Assembly (NCBI GenBank): GCA_029262195.1
Contig: JAJCZX010000027.1
Location: 68,677 to 132,676 of the forward strand
Source: Gemmatimonadota bacterium
GTDB taxonomy: Bacteria; Gemmatimonadota; Gemmatimonadetes; Gemmatimonadales; GWC2-71-9
Length of the DNA: 64,000 bases
Direction of reading: 5' to 3'
Shown: positions 24,795 through 34,544 of the stretch, one piece after another
How the letters are laid out: each line of letters starts with the position of its first letter
How positions within the stretch are numbered: position 1 is the first letter of the stretch
Made by a program: the position numbers and the translations under genes
Notes under the pieces: generated by a model
Database searches by the model: none
Seen by the model: only the letters and a program-made list of their open reading frames with translations
What the model was told of the DNA's origin: nothing

Positions 24795-27700
24795 TTAACG
24801 GTCGGACCCAGCACTTCTTTTTAAGGAAAAAGTTACCTCAATACCATCGATTTCGGCTGTTTCGATGAAATCCGGTTCGGCAACCGGAGTCGTTTCCATT
24901 CGTACAGCCAGGGTCTCCCCCGCGATAAACTCCGCGAACTTTCGCGAGGCCACCTCAACTTCTTGGGGTCCCAAGATACCCAACTCGATGCGAGTAGTGT
25001 AGTCGTAACCCGCTTCCTTGCGAAAACGCTGGATTCTGTTCACCAGCTCTCTCGCCAATCCCTCGTGACGGAGTTCGTCCGACAACGCGGGGTCAATGGC
25101 GACCACAAATTGGCCCTCACTTTGAACCAACCAGTCGGTTTTTACGTCTCTTTCGACCACGATGTCTTCGGGCCGGTAAGTGAAAACCGTGCCAGAATCG
25201 TCCACTTCAACGTTCGATCCACCCTCAAGCTCCCTGAGTTGGTCGGGACTTAGCAGCGCGGCCGCTTTCGCTGCCATGGGCGTTTCTTTGCCATAAACCT
25301 TCCCCAGAGTACGGAAATTCGGTTTGGCCCGCAACTCAACCAGATCGGCGTCGGACCGTACAAGTTCAACCTCTTTGACGTTCACTTCTTTGCGAAGCAA
25401 TTCGGAGAAAAGGTTGAAATCTACCTGTGAAACCGGGGACGACATGGCGACCTTCATCCGGGCCACCGGTTGCCGAACTCGCAACGCCGCTTTTTCTCTG
25501 GCCGCGCGAGCCAGCGAGGCAAATCGGCGGACCGCATCCACGGCGCGTTCTAATTCGGGCACCGAACATCCCTCTTCCTTTGGAAACTCAGAAAGGTGTA
25601 CCGATTCGCCTGTCAGGTTTCGGTGGATCTCGTCGGTTAGAAATGGTGCAGCTGGAGCCAGCAACCTGCTGACCGTTACGAGGGCATCGAAGAGAGTGGT
25701 CAATGCCGCAGGGTCAGCCTTACTACCTGGCGCCCAGAACCGATTGCGATTGATGCGTATATACCAATTGGACAGATCGTTGTCACAGAAGTTCATGATC
25801 GCTCGAATCCCATTGGTGACTTCGTAGCCACCCCACGCCACATGAACCTCTTTGACCAGCGCGTCCAGTTTCCCACGCAACCATCGGTCAATTGGGAGCA
25901 ACTCGGCTTCTGATACGCGATTGTCGGGTGTCCAGGATTCAGCGTACAAGGCTAAGAATCCGTAACTGTTCTTAAGGCGGTTTAGAAAACCGATCGCCAC
26001 CTCAGGGATCGCTGCCCTGTCGAACCGCTTCGGGAGCCAGGCCTGACTGGATGCCAGCAGGTACAATCGCACCGCGTCAGCTCCAAATTCTCCGACGGCT
26101 TCCCACGGATCAACGCCGTTACCCAAACGTTTCGACATTTTGCGCCCATCGGCGTCCAGCACTAACTCGTTTACTATAAGATGTTTATAGGCTGGCCGGT
26201 CGAAGGCAGTTGTCGCTATAGCCAAAAGCGAATAGAACCAACCTCTGGTCTGGTCAATCCCTTCGCAGATATAGTCCGCCGGGAAATTTCGCTCGAACTT
26301 TTCTTTGTTTTCGAAAGGATAGTGCCACTGGGCATAGGGCATCGATCCCGAGTCAAACCAGGCGTCGATAACCTCGGACACGCGCTTCATCGTAGCGCCA
26401 CAATCCGGGCAGTCGAACTGGTATTCATCTATAAAAGGTTTGTGAGGATCGAAGTCGGGGGGCAGAGGTTGGCCATTTAGAGAGGCCAATTCCTCGAAGG
26501 ACCCCACCACTTGATGGTGTTTTTCAGCCCCGTCACAGATCCACACGGGGAGCGGTGTTCCCCAATAACGGTCACGTGACAGAGCCCAATCGATGTTGTT
26601 GTCCAACCATTCGCCAAAGCGTCCAGTGCCGACCTCGGGTGGATGCCAGTCAATCCCCTTATTGAACTCCACCATTCGATCTTTGACCGCGGTGGTTCGC
26701 ACAAACCAGGAATCCCTGGCGTAATAGATCAACGGAGAATCACAGCGCCAGCAAAAGGGATAGGTATGGTGGTAGCCTGCCGGGTCGTATCTCCCGAATA
26801 GTTTGCCAGACGCGGCAAGTTTTTCGGCAATCGGCGCATTAGCTTCAAAAACGGTCTTCCCGTTTATCTCGTCCCATTTAGTGTTTTCAAAACGGCCTGC
26901 CTCGTCAACCGCTATGAAGAACGACAGTTTGTGTTTCATCACGAGAGCGTAATCGTCAGCCCCGTACGCAGGAGCGATGTGCACGAGCCCCGTGCCCTCT
27001 TCGTTCGTCACAAAATCAGCGCCATGAACGACGAATGCTTCGCCCTCAACCGCCACCGCATCGACCAATTGCTCGTACCGCAGACCCACCAGCTCAGAGC
27101 CACTGTATTTCCTTACGGTTTCAAACTCTGCAAGAGTTTTGCCACCGGTCGCGCCCGGCACAACACGATGTTGTGCAATCGTCTCCTCAACAATTATGTG
27201 CCTGCCGTCAATGTCGAGTTCGAGATATGTCAGTTTGGGATTAACGGCAACAGCAACATTGGACGGCAATGTCCACGGAGTGGTCGTCCACACCAGTAAA
27301 TGACGTTGACGCTCAGCATTTTCATCTTCAACAACCCGCATCAGGACATAGATCGAGGGACTCTCGTGATCGGCGTAGCCCAGGGAAAGCTCATGACTCG
27401 AAAGGGCTGTGCCACACCGGATGCAGTATGGAAGCACTTTGTGCCCCTGGAACAGCAGGTCTTTTTCGTAGAGGCGTTTTAACAACCACCATACGGTTTC
27501 AACGTACGAGTTCGTGTAAGTCGCGTAGGCGTTGTCGTAATCAAGCCAGTAGCCAATTCGCTCAGAAAGGTTTTCCCAATCCTCGCGATAGCGGAAAACG
27601 CTTTCTCTACAGCGTTTATTGAACTCAGCGACACCAAATTTTTCGATGTCGTCTTTACCGCTCAAATTGAGTTGTTTTTCAACTTCAATTTCCACAGGGA

Positions 27701-27968
27701 GGCCGTGCGTGTCCCAGCCGGCGATTCGGGTCACGGAACGCCCCTGCATAGACTGGTAGCGACAGATCAAATCTTTCAGAGTCCGGGCAAACACATGATG
27801 GATTCCCGGTTTCCCGTTGGCGGTGGGGGGACCCTCAAAAAACACAAACGGCTCACCGTCCTCAGTGGCCTTTAACGTTTGCGCGAACAACCTTTCATCG
27901 GTCCACCGTTTTAGAACGGCTGACTCGAGAGAATCCGCAGAATCGCTGTTTAACTGTTTGAAACTCAT
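24795..27968 (-). CDS. ileS: Isoleucyl-tRNA synthetase
   Basis: A class I aminoacyl-tRNA synthetase of 1057 residues. The adenylate-site region is PPTANGKPGIHHVF (HIGH-equivalent), the editing domain has GWDTHGLPVEIEVEK upstream, and KMSKRLGN is the KMSKS loop. ITRIAGWDTHG and the length over 1040 resemble the long type 2 (eukaryote-like) class more than the roughly 940-residue E. coli type. No C-terminal Cys zinc finger is seen. Type 2 enzymes are often resistant to mupirocin; that is an inference here. The stop of the upstream gene and the ileS ATG overlap by 4 bases. Confidence 0.96.
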   Translation of the reverse strand: MSFKQLNSDSADSLESAVLKRWTDERLFAQTLKATEDGEPFVFFEGPPTANGKPGIHHVFARTLKDLICRYQSMQGRSVTRIAGWDTHGLPVEIEVEKQLNLSGKDDIEKFGVAEFNKRCRESVFRYREDWENLSERIGYWLDYDNAYATYTNSYVETVWWLLKRLYEKDLLFQGHKVLPYCIRCGTALSSHELSLGYADHESPSIYVLMRVVEDENAERQRHLLVWTTTPWTLPSNVAVAVNPKLTYLELDIDGRHIIVEETIAQHRVVPGATGGKTLAEFETVRKYSGSELVGLRYEQLVDAVAVEGEAFVVHGADFVTNEEGTGLVHIAPAYGADDYALVMKHKLSFFIAVDEAGRFENTKWDEINGKTVFEANAPIAEKLAASGKLFGRYDPAGYHHTYPFCWRCDSPLIYYARDSWFVRTTAVKDRMVEFNKGIDWHPPEVGTGRFGEWLDNNIDWALSRDRYWGTPLPVWICDGAEKHHQVVGSFEELASLNGQPLPPDFDPHKPFIDEYQFDCPDCGATMKRVSEVIDAWFDSGSMPYAQWHYPFENKEKFERNFPADYICEGIDQTRGWFYSLLAIATTAFDRPAYKHLIVNELVLDADGRKMSKRLGNGVDPWEAVGEFGADAVRLYLLASSQAWLPKRFDRAAIPEVAIGFLNRLKNSYGFLALYAESWTPDNRVSEAELLPIDRWLRGKLDALVKEVHVAWGGYEVTNGIRAIMNFCDNDLSNWYIRINRNRFWAPGSKADPAALTTLFDALVTVSRLLAPAAPFLTDEIHRNLTGESVHLSEFPKEEGCSVPELERAVDAVRRFASLARAAREKAALRVRQPVARMKVAMSSPVSQVDFNLFSELLRKEVNVKEVELVRSDADLVELRAKPNFRTLGKVYGKETPMAAKAAALLSPDQLRELEGGSNVEVDDSGTVFTYRPEDIVVERDVKTDWLVQSEGQFVVAIDPALSDELRHEGLARELVNRIQRFRKEAGYDYTTRIELGILGPQEVEVASRKFAEFIAGETLAVRMETTPVAEPDFIETAEIDGIEVTFSLKRSAGSDR

Positions 27969-28801
27969 CGGGACATTTTTTCCAGCACGCCCGACACCAA
28001 CTGAGTCAGACTCGGCTCCGCTTCAGTTGCGGTAGCTATAATTTCGTTTATGTCCGCCGGCTTGAGGGCATCGGGAAGACAAGCATCCGTGATAATCGAA
28101 ATGCCGAGTACTTTCATTCCTCCGTGGACCGCCACGATCACTTCCGGGACCGTGGACATACCAACCACATCAGCGCCCATCGTCCGGAGGAATCTGTACT
28201 CGGCTCCAGTCTCAAGATTGGGTCCGGTAACAGCCACATAGACTCCCTCGCGAACAAGGATTTTTCGCTCGCGTGCCACATCCATCGCCAGCTGGCGAAG
28301 ATCGGGATCATAGGGAGCAGACATGTCGGGAAAACGCGGCCCCAGCGACTCGTCATTAACTCCAACCAGCGGATTGTCACCAAGCATATTGATGTGGTCG
28401 GAAATGATTACCAAATTGCCCGGAGCCCACAAAGGATTCATCCCGCCACACGCGTTTGAGACGATAAGAGATCCAGCACCGAGTGCCTTCATCACCCTAA
28501 CGGGAAAAGTGATCTGGCGCATCGTGTAACCTTCGTAGGCGTGGAAACGCCCCTGCATTGCCACCACCTTTCGTCCGCCCAGAGTCCCGAAGAGGAGGCG
28601 ACCCGAATGGGACTCAACTGTGGAAAGCGGAAAGCCTGGGATTTCTCCGTACTCTACCGAAGATTCGACCTTTATTTCTTCGGCAAGGGCGCCGAGGCCC
28701 GTTCCCAGAATGATCGCGACTTCGGGTTCCAGCGCGGTTTTCGTTCGTATGTGATTCACCGCCGCCGCGATAGACGCAACACTGTGGAGGTCATTGGTCA
28801 T
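27965..28801 (-). CDS. Purine nucleoside phosphorylase (trimeric PNP type)
   Basis: A 278-residue phosphorolytic enzyme of purine salvage, from ATG at 28801. Motifs in order: ILGTGLG (phosphate site), SHSGRLLFG, GRFHAYEGY, SNACGGMNP, GPNLETGAEYR and GMSTVPEVIVA. The base-binding position that is Asn in ITN of human-type PNPs is Asp here (SIITDACLPD), as in many Bacteroidota-type proteins. That change can affect the 6-oxo/6-amino purine preference, so specificity (inosine/guanosine or MTA) is not fixed. The start overlaps the DivIVA-like stop by 11 bases. Confidence 0.9.
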   Translation of the reverse strand: MTNDLHSVASIAAAVNHIRTKTALEPEVAIILGTGLGALAEEIKVESSVEYGEIPGFPLSTVESHSGRLLFGTLGGRKVVAMQGRFHAYEGYTMRQITFPVRVMKALGAGSLIVSNACGGMNPLWAPGNLVIISDHINMLGDNPLVGVNDESLGPRFPDMSAPYDPDLRQLAMDVARERKILVREGVYVAVTGPNLETGAEYRFLRTMGADVVGMSTVPEVIVAVHGGMKVLGISIITDACLPDALKPADINEIIATATEAEPSLTQLVSGVLEKMSR

Positions 28802-29330
28802 TGTCGGTCTCTTCTTCTTCCTCAAATTCGTCCACTCGGTCATCGACCACCGGGGGTCTTCCATCCAATTCGAATTCCGAAATGGCATCGACCTCAGACA
28901 TCTGTCGATCGAGCAGGCGCCTGAACGATGCTACGTAGGTTCCGAATTGCCGTTGCACCGTTTCAAGATCTCGTTGGATAGCTGCTTCAGCAGTACGGGC
29001 TCGCTCCACAATTTTGTCAGCTTCGACCTCGGCTTCACGAATTACCAGCTCGGCCTCTTTGGTTGCCGCTTCTTCCATCTGAGCCTTCAGGGCCTGAGCC
29101 GCGACGAGGGCTTCATTCATAGCCTTTTCTCTCTCGCGAAACGCCTTCAGTTGCTCACGGAACCCGACTAAACGCTCCTCTAACTGCACCTTTTCCCGCT
29201 GGTGTCGCTCGAGTTCTCCGGCCAAACGTTCTTTGAAGTCTTCCACTTCCGGAGTGGCGTAACCCATCATCGTTTTTCTAAACTCCTGGGCCCTGACATC
29301 GACCGGAGTCAACTCAAACTCTTCATTCAT
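28791..29330 (-). CDS. DivIVA-like coiled-coil protein
   Basis: A 179-residue protein. The N-terminus carries the DivIVA lipid-binding-type motif (LTPVDVRAQEFRKTMMGYATPEVEDF), followed by a long coiled coil rich in Glu, Lys, Arg and Ala and an acidic C-terminal tail (DEFEEEEETDN). DivIVA-family proteins bind negatively curved membrane at poles and septa. This fits the window's interest in polarity, since an MglA module lies 12 kb away, but no direct link is shown. Its ATG shares one base with the yggS stop. Confidence 0.85.
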   Translation of the reverse strand: MNEEFELTPVDVRAQEFRKTMMGYATPEVEDFKERLAGELERHQREKVQLEERLVGFREQLKAFREREKAMNEALVAAQALKAQMEEAATKEAELVIREAEVEADKIVERARTAEAAIQRDLETVQRQFGTYVASFRRLLDRQMSEVDAISEFELDGRPPVVDDRVDEFEEEEETDNDQ

Positions 29331-30019
29331 TACGGACGTCCTCCGAACAACCTGGTTCCCAGTCGAACCATGGTCGCCCCTTCTTTTACTGCGAGTTCAA
29401 AATCTCCAGACATGCCCATTGAAAGTTCGGGCAAGTCCAGATCCTTGCTCAAATTTTCCCGCAACACACGGGCGTCCTCAAAAACACGCCGCACAACCGA
29501 CTCGTCCTCCGTAAACGGCGCCATCGTCATCAAGCCCCTGAGGCTGAGGTTATCGAGTTCCCCAATCGCGTGGGCAACCTCGTCAGCCTCCGGTTTTGAC
29601 ACGCCTGACTTTTGCGTCTCCCCTGCCAAATTTACCTGCAACAAAATTTCCAGGGTCTGCCCCGGGCGTTGCTTACCCATTTCTGCATCCAGAGCCCGAG
29701 CCAACTTCAACGAGTCGACCGAATGCACGATCCCGAAAGCCCCCGGCACCTTCCGCGCCTTGTTCGACTGTAGATGACCGATCAGGTGCCATCGCACCGG
29801 CTCGTCGCTGGCGGTCTCCCTTTTTTCGAGGGCCTCCTGAATGCGATTTTCCCCAATGTCAGCCAGACCGGCGCGGGCCGCCGCGTGGATCGCCTGCACC
29901 GGGTGCCCTTTGGTAACGGCAACAATGGTTACCGGGTCCGATATACCGGACCCGATCCGAGCCCGCTCAATGCGTTCCCGAACATCGGCGAGGTTATCCT
30001 TTAAATGGGGAAAATCCAT
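29330..30019 (-). CDS. YggS-family pyridoxal phosphate homeostasis protein
   Basis: A 229-residue single-domain PLP-binding protein with the alanine-racemase-like barrel fold. The PLP-lysine is in VAVTKGHP, and IGENRIQEAL, HLIGHLQSNKAR, LQVNLAGETQKSG and GMSGDFELAVKEGATMVRLGT are family signatures. It keeps PLP and amino acid pools balanced and has no known catalytic reaction. It overlaps the DivIVA-like gene by one base, as yggS often does with divIVA in other bacteria. Confidence 0.94.
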   Translation of the reverse strand: MDFPHLKDNLADVRERIERARIGSGISDPVTIVAVTKGHPVQAIHAAARAGLADIGENRIQEALEKRETASDEPVRWHLIGHLQSNKARKVPGAFGIVHSVDSLKLARALDAEMGKQRPGQTLEILLQVNLAGETQKSGVSKPEADEVAHAIGELDNLSLRGLMTMAPFTEDESVVRRVFEDARVLRENLSKDLDLPELSMGMSGDFELAVKEGATMVRLGTRLFGGRP

Positions 30020-30083
30020 AGCCGTTAAAACTAGCTATGGTTGCGGACTCCACCAACCTGCCGAAAAGGGGACGGAGGTCCCC

Positions 30084-32531
30084 CTACCTGGCTGTCGAAT
30101 CAGTGACGGCTGTATCTGCTGTCAGAGCCGTATCGCCAAACAGCGTTACTCCCGCCTCCAGCTCCAACCCACGCCGCAAACCCGCCAAATCAGGGCTGGG
30201 CGCCAACAGGTAGGCGAGGTCGAAATTCTCCAGCGCCCTTTCAGTGTCTCCTGCAGACATATATGCGGAACCAAGCGTCAAGAGGGGGATGCTCAGGTTT
30301 GTCGCGATGTTTCTTTCGGTCGGATTCAGCTTCAGGGTGTCTTCTTCAAAAAGCGTGGAATAGCGATACACATCCCAGGCCAGCATCTGGGTACGTTCAA
30401 GATTGGTCGGCACGCCCAACAAACCGGGAACTAAATCTGCACTGTCGGGCACAGACTGCACGTTCAACTTCACAGCCAACCCTTCCTGAGTCATGTACTG
30501 GTGCAGGTTCATCCAACTGCCGCTACCCGCTGTAATCGAGAAATAAATCGGACGGGTCCGCCAGTTGTCCATGATAAGCTTCAACGTCAATACGTTGTTG
30601 TTGTATAGTTCGAAACCTGCGGGCAAAGTGGCATCAATCACGCCCGGGTTGAACCGAACCGGATTTTGCAGGACCTGGGGAGCAAGAGTGCGAATCTCCT
30701 GGTCGGTCCAATTGTGGAGCGGACCGGGAACTTCTGACGGAGCCAGGTCAGCGTACCAAGGTGCCTGAGCCGGATCAAACTCTCTGATCGGATTGTCCCT
30801 CAACTGTCTGATGTACCACTCCGTGTTTCCAAGAGAGAGATTCACTACGGAAACATCAGGCCTTATCCCGGCAACCTCCTGAGCGTACCAGAGCGGGAAC
30901 GTGTCGTTATCGCCGTTAGTGAACACGATGCCATAGGGTTCAACTGTCTGCAAAAGATCGTAGGCGAAATCCTTGGCGAGAGTAGCCTCGGGTCCGTGAG
31001 CCCTGCTGGCCGCTTTGAAATTGAGCACGAACGGCAACAGAGCGATGAGAAAAATGGCAGACGGACCGGCAAACCCTACTTTCTCCGGCTTTTCGCTGCG
31101 GTCACGGATCATGGTTGTGAGCTTACTGAAAAGCCCCGCCAGTCCGATTCCAGCAAAAAGGCCCCAGACCTGGAACGACACAGTAAAGAAATAGTCGCGC
31201 TCCCTCACCTCATGCATCGCAGCACCCTGGAACTGGTCCCAACCCAGGGAGAACCCCGGTTTGAAGTTCATATACCCGACGAGGCCCGGGCCAGTGGCCA
31301 GGAACAACAGGAGCAGGAGCCAGAAAACCGACCGGTCTTTCTCTCGCAAAACACCGGCGCCGTAGATACCCAGAGATGTAAACAGGAGCGTAAACGGCAT
31401 CCTAATACCGGCAAAAACAGGCTGGGTCGCAGCGAGACCGTTCGACCACTGCCAATCGTAGTACTGGAGATATTGCAGAATCTGCAACCAGATTACGCTC
31501 AACGACCGGCCGTCATTCAAGGGATGACTACCCGAGTAAATCGGATTGTCCCACGGTGCCCGCGGCGGATATTGCTCGCGGCGGATAACCGACAACAGGC
31601 CTTCCCACGTCGATGGATCAGCTTCGTTGATGAAGGGCTGGAGGCCCGCTCTAATGTAGAGGAAGTAATACGTCGAAACCCCCACAAACGAGATGAAGAG
31701 CGCCATCGCCGCGAAGCGCCAACCACCGGTCATGGTTGCAAAGCCCGCCGCCACGACGAAAACAACTGCGGCAATCGAAAAGAGGGTCGGGCTGCCGAGG
31801 CCAACTCCAATCAAAAGAGCCCACGTACCGGCCATCACTGACCACTGCGCAAACTCAATTTTGCGACCTGCGTCGTCTTCGGCCGGTTCTGTTCGAATCA
31901 CGTGCAGCAAATAGCCCAGTATGGCCGGGCCGACCAGAAGTGCGAGCAGGTGATTCCCAACCGAAAAAGCCTGGAGATAGATAACCAACAGCAAAAGGTG
32001 TGATGCGCGGGTGGTTCCCCTATAACGTCTCCAGAGCCACCCCAGCCAGCACATCGCCGCAATTGAGAACGCTGAGACCATGTAAACCTCAGTCTCATTC
32101 GAATTCTGCCAGACCGTGAAGGCAAATGCTGCGCAAGCGACCGCAGCGCCCGCGCCGCCGTAGACATAAAGCCTCTCCAGACCTCCGTCTTTACCTTTAG
32201 AATCGCTTCGCAGGGTCTGGGCAATCAGTAGAAAGAACAACCCCGCACCGCTTGCGCTGAAAACGGCCGTCATAAGGTTGGTACGATAAGCGTATTCGCC
32301 GATCTGAACTATATCGGCCCAGACATGGGCGAGAAGAACAAAAACAGGCGTCCCAGGAGGATGCGGCACCCCGAGGATTTTCGAGGCCGCAATAAACTCC
32401 CCCGCATCCCAGAAGGTAACCGTGGGTGCCAGCGTCCATACATATCCAATAAGCACCACTGCAAAGGCTGCCAGGGCCGCCATATAGGTCTGCCTGGCGA
32501 CGATTGGCGTCGATTCTGTTTCGTTCCGCAT
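30084..32531 (-). CDS. DUF2723 polytopic membrane protein with C-terminal TPR
   Basis: From ATG at 32531 it has 815 residues. The N-terminal DUF2723 signature reads APTVTFWDAGEFIAASKILGVPHPPGTP. This D-E-containing loop is glycosyltransferase-like, as in PMT/GT-C folds. About ten or more membrane spans fill residues 15-480. The periplasmic C-terminal part ends with a TPR unit (LLTLGSAYMSAGDTERALENFDLAYLL). DUF2723 proteins are widespread in Bacteroidota and Gemmatimonadota; protein O-glycosylation has been proposed but is not proved for this one. A TTG at 32555 in frame is an alternative start. Confidence 0.9.
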   Translation of the reverse strand: MRNETESTPIVARQTYMAALAAFAVVLIGYVWTLAPTVTFWDAGEFIAASKILGVPHPPGTPVFVLLAHVWADIVQIGEYAYRTNLMTAVFSASGAGLFFLLIAQTLRSDSKGKDGGLERLYVYGGAGAAVACAAFAFTVWQNSNETEVYMVSAFSIAAMCWLGWLWRRYRGTTRASHLLLLVIYLQAFSVGNHLLALLVGPAILGYLLHVIRTEPAEDDAGRKIEFAQWSVMAGTWALLIGVGLGSPTLFSIAAVVFVVAAGFATMTGGWRFAAMALFISFVGVSTYYFLYIRAGLQPFINEADPSTWEGLLSVIRREQYPPRAPWDNPIYSGSHPLNDGRSLSVIWLQILQYLQYYDWQWSNGLAATQPVFAGIRMPFTLLFTSLGIYGAGVLREKDRSVFWLLLLLFLATGPGLVGYMNFKPGFSLGWDQFQGAAMHEVRERDYFFTVSFQVWGLFAGIGLAGLFSKLTTMIRDRSEKPEKVGFAGPSAIFLIALLPFVLNFKAASRAHGPEATLAKDFAYDLLQTVEPYGIVFTNGDNDTFPLWYAQEVAGIRPDVSVVNLSLGNTEWYIRQLRDNPIREFDPAQAPWYADLAPSEVPGPLHNWTDQEIRTLAPQVLQNPVRFNPGVIDATLPAGFELYNNNVLTLKLIMDNWRTRPIYFSITAGSGSWMNLHQYMTQEGLAVKLNVQSVPDSADLVPGLLGVPTNLERTQMLAWDVYRYSTLFEEDTLKLNPTERNIATNLSIPLLTLGSAYMSAGDTERALENFDLAYLLAPSPDLAGLRRGLELEAGVTLFGDTALTADTAVTDSTAR

Positions 32532-32571
32532 ATTTACCGTTTTGTGTGTTACCAACTAGACAGGCGGTTGT

Positions 32572-33375
32572 TCAAAGGCTTGAAGCCTCGCTAGGATCGG
32601 CGGCGGGCGCAAGTTCTTCTTTTTCCGCTCCTTCCATTAGTTCCCGAACCTGTTTTGGCGTGACATCCCGATGAAATACACCGTGAAGGGCTATTGTGAT
32701 CTGCGCGGTCTCTTCTGAAACGACGATTACAATTGCATCAGTTTCTTCAGAGAGCCCGAGCGCCGCCCGATGGCGGGTGCCCAGCGATTTATCCGTTACC
32801 TGGGATTGAGTCAGAGGAAGCACGCAGCCGGCTCCGATTACGTTATCTCCCCGAATCAGAACTGCTCCGTCGTGAAGGGGCGAATATGGTGTAAAAATTG
32901 TAGTCAAAAGGTCGGCGGATACGGTAGCGTGTATTTCGGTTCCTGACTCCACAAAAACAGAGAGAGAAACTTCCCGCTCGATAGCGATGATGGCCCCCGT
33001 CCCTCTGCGGGAGAGTCGTTCTGCCGCGTCAGCCACCGCGTCAGCCACTGCGCTCCGGGAGTCGCCCGCGAGGAATTGGATCGCCCGAGAACGGCCGAGC
33101 TTAGCGAGAATCGCCCGCAATTCCGGCTGAAATACAACAATTGCGGCGAAAACGCCGTAGGTGAAAACGAAGCCGAGCAGCGTTGTAATCATGTTAAAAT
33201 TGAGCTGCACTGCGACCATATAGATCAAACCAATCGACACCAGGCCAAGCAAAATCTGGAACGCCCGGGTGCCAACGAGAAACATGAGCACGCGATAAAA
33301 AAACCACGCAACAATCATGATTTCGAGCAGGTCCAGCCAGCCAGGTATCAGGTAACGAAATTGTTCGAACTGCAT
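32572..33375 (-). CDS. cdaA: Diadenylate cyclase CdaA
   Basis: A 267-residue membrane enzyme that makes c-di-AMP from two ATP. Three N-terminal membrane spans (about residues 10-90) precede the DisA_N cyclase domain. The catalytic motifs are DGAVLI (DGA) and GTRHRAALG (RHR). Its short C-terminal tail (RELMEGAEKEELAPA) is not the CdaR-binding region. The neighbour order cdaA-folP-ftsH-hpt-tilS is a known bacterial arrangement. No phosphodiesterase or c-di-AMP receptor is in the window. Confidence 0.93.
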   Translation of the reverse strand: MQFEQFRYLIPGWLDLLEIMIVAWFFYRVLMFLVGTRAFQILLGLVSIGLIYMVAVQLNFNMITTLLGFVFTYGVFAAIVVFQPELRAILAKLGRSRAIQFLAGDSRSAVADAVADAAERLSRRGTGAIIAIEREVSLSVFVESGTEIHATVSADLLTTIFTPYSPLHDGAVLIRGDNVIGAGCVLPLTQSQVTDKSLGTRHRAALGLSEETDAIVIVVSEETAQITIALHGVFHRDVTPKQVRELMEGAEKEELAPAADPSEASSL

Positions 33376-34544
33376 CAGTCGTTGATTGCCTTGGTCAGTT
33401 TCAGGGCGGCGACCGTTTCCGGCACCGAGTGTACCCTAAATAACCTCGCGCCCATCGTATGCGCCACCGCGCAGACCGTAGCGGTGTCGTCATCGCGTTC
33501 ATCCACAACGTGACCGGTCACATGTCCCAGAAACCTTTTGCGCGACGGCCCAACCATTATCGGTAATCCAAACACCTGCAACGCTGACAGATTGCGCAAC
33601 AACTCAAGATTGTCTTCGGGACGCTTCGCGAACCCCAGACCAGGATCAATTACAATATTGGAGTCCGGCACCTCCGCCACACGGGCCCGAGCCACCGACT
33701 CGTCCAACTCGGTAAGTACTTCTCGCAAAACGTCGTCGTACTCGGCATGCTCGTAACTTGCCATGTCGGTTAACTCGCCGCGGGAATGCATCAAGATCAA
33801 ACCAGCCCCCCTTTCCGCACACACCTTTGCGATTTGCGGGTCAAGCCGCAAGCCTGAAACGTCGTTTATAGCCCACGCACCCGCTTCAATTGATCGCCCG
33901 GCAGTTTCCGAATTTACCGTATCGATGCTAACAGGAAGATCCGAAAAACGACCCACGAGAGCTTCGAGCACGGGACCGATTCGATCCCATTCCTGATCCG
34001 CAGTGAGTCGTTGGTCAACTCCGGGCCGGGTTGATTCGCCCCCGATATCAACCATTCCCACTCCAGCTTCAACCATTTCCTCAACACGGGAAACAGCACC
34101 GCCAATTCCGTCAACGGTTCCACCGTCACTGAAGGAGTCAGGGGTGAGGTTCAAAATCCCAACGACAAGCGGATCCTGGAGAGGGATTCCTCCGCGAGCG
34201 GTTTCCCACCTCACCGGGGGTTCGAAGGAAGTTCTAATAAAACCAGCCAGGGCAACGCGGACTTCGGTTGCCAGGCCCGAGCGACGCGGCATCACCATTC
34301 CACCCATGCGGGCGGCGGACGAGGCGAGTATAACCCAACCATCTCCTGAAAGAGCCTCGACGTTGTTCTTTCGGGCCTCTACGAGGGTCTGGTGGACGCC
34401 ATCTTCAGATAGGTCTCGGATTATACAGCCTATGGGCCTGAGGCCCGCGGAGGCCGCTTCAGCCTCCACGGAATTCAAGGCAAGTTTTTCAAGCGACGAA
34501 ACCACCGCCGACGTATTGGACCGGGTCAGCGGTGTTAGAATCAC
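33375..34544 (-). CDS. folP: Dihydropteroate synthase with N-terminal extension
   Basis: A 389-residue folate-pathway enzyme that joins p-aminobenzoate to dihydropterin pyrophosphate. The core starts near residue 125 with VVGILNLTPDSFSDGG; DIGGESTRPG, NDVSGLR and GPSRKRFLG follow in the family order. About 120 residues precede the core. They carry no motif I recognise and appear to be an extra domain. The overlap with ftsH is 4 bases, and it shares one base with cdaA. Confidence 0.94.
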   Translation of the reverse strand: MILTPLTRSNTSAVVSSLEKLALNSVEAEAASAGLRPIGCIIRDLSEDGVHQTLVEARKNNVEALSGDGWVILASSAARMGGMVMPRRSGLATEVRVALAGFIRTSFEPPVRWETARGGIPLQDPLVVGILNLTPDSFSDGGTVDGIGGAVSRVEEMVEAGVGMVDIGGESTRPGVDQRLTADQEWDRIGPVLEALVGRFSDLPVSIDTVNSETAGRSIEAGAWAINDVSGLRLDPQIAKVCAERGAGLILMHSRGELTDMASYEHAEYDDVLREVLTELDESVARARVAEVPDSNIVIDPGLGFAKRPEDNLELLRNLSALQVFGLPIMVGPSRKRFLGHVTGHVVDERDDDTATVCAVAHTMGARLFRVHSVPETVAALKLTKAIND

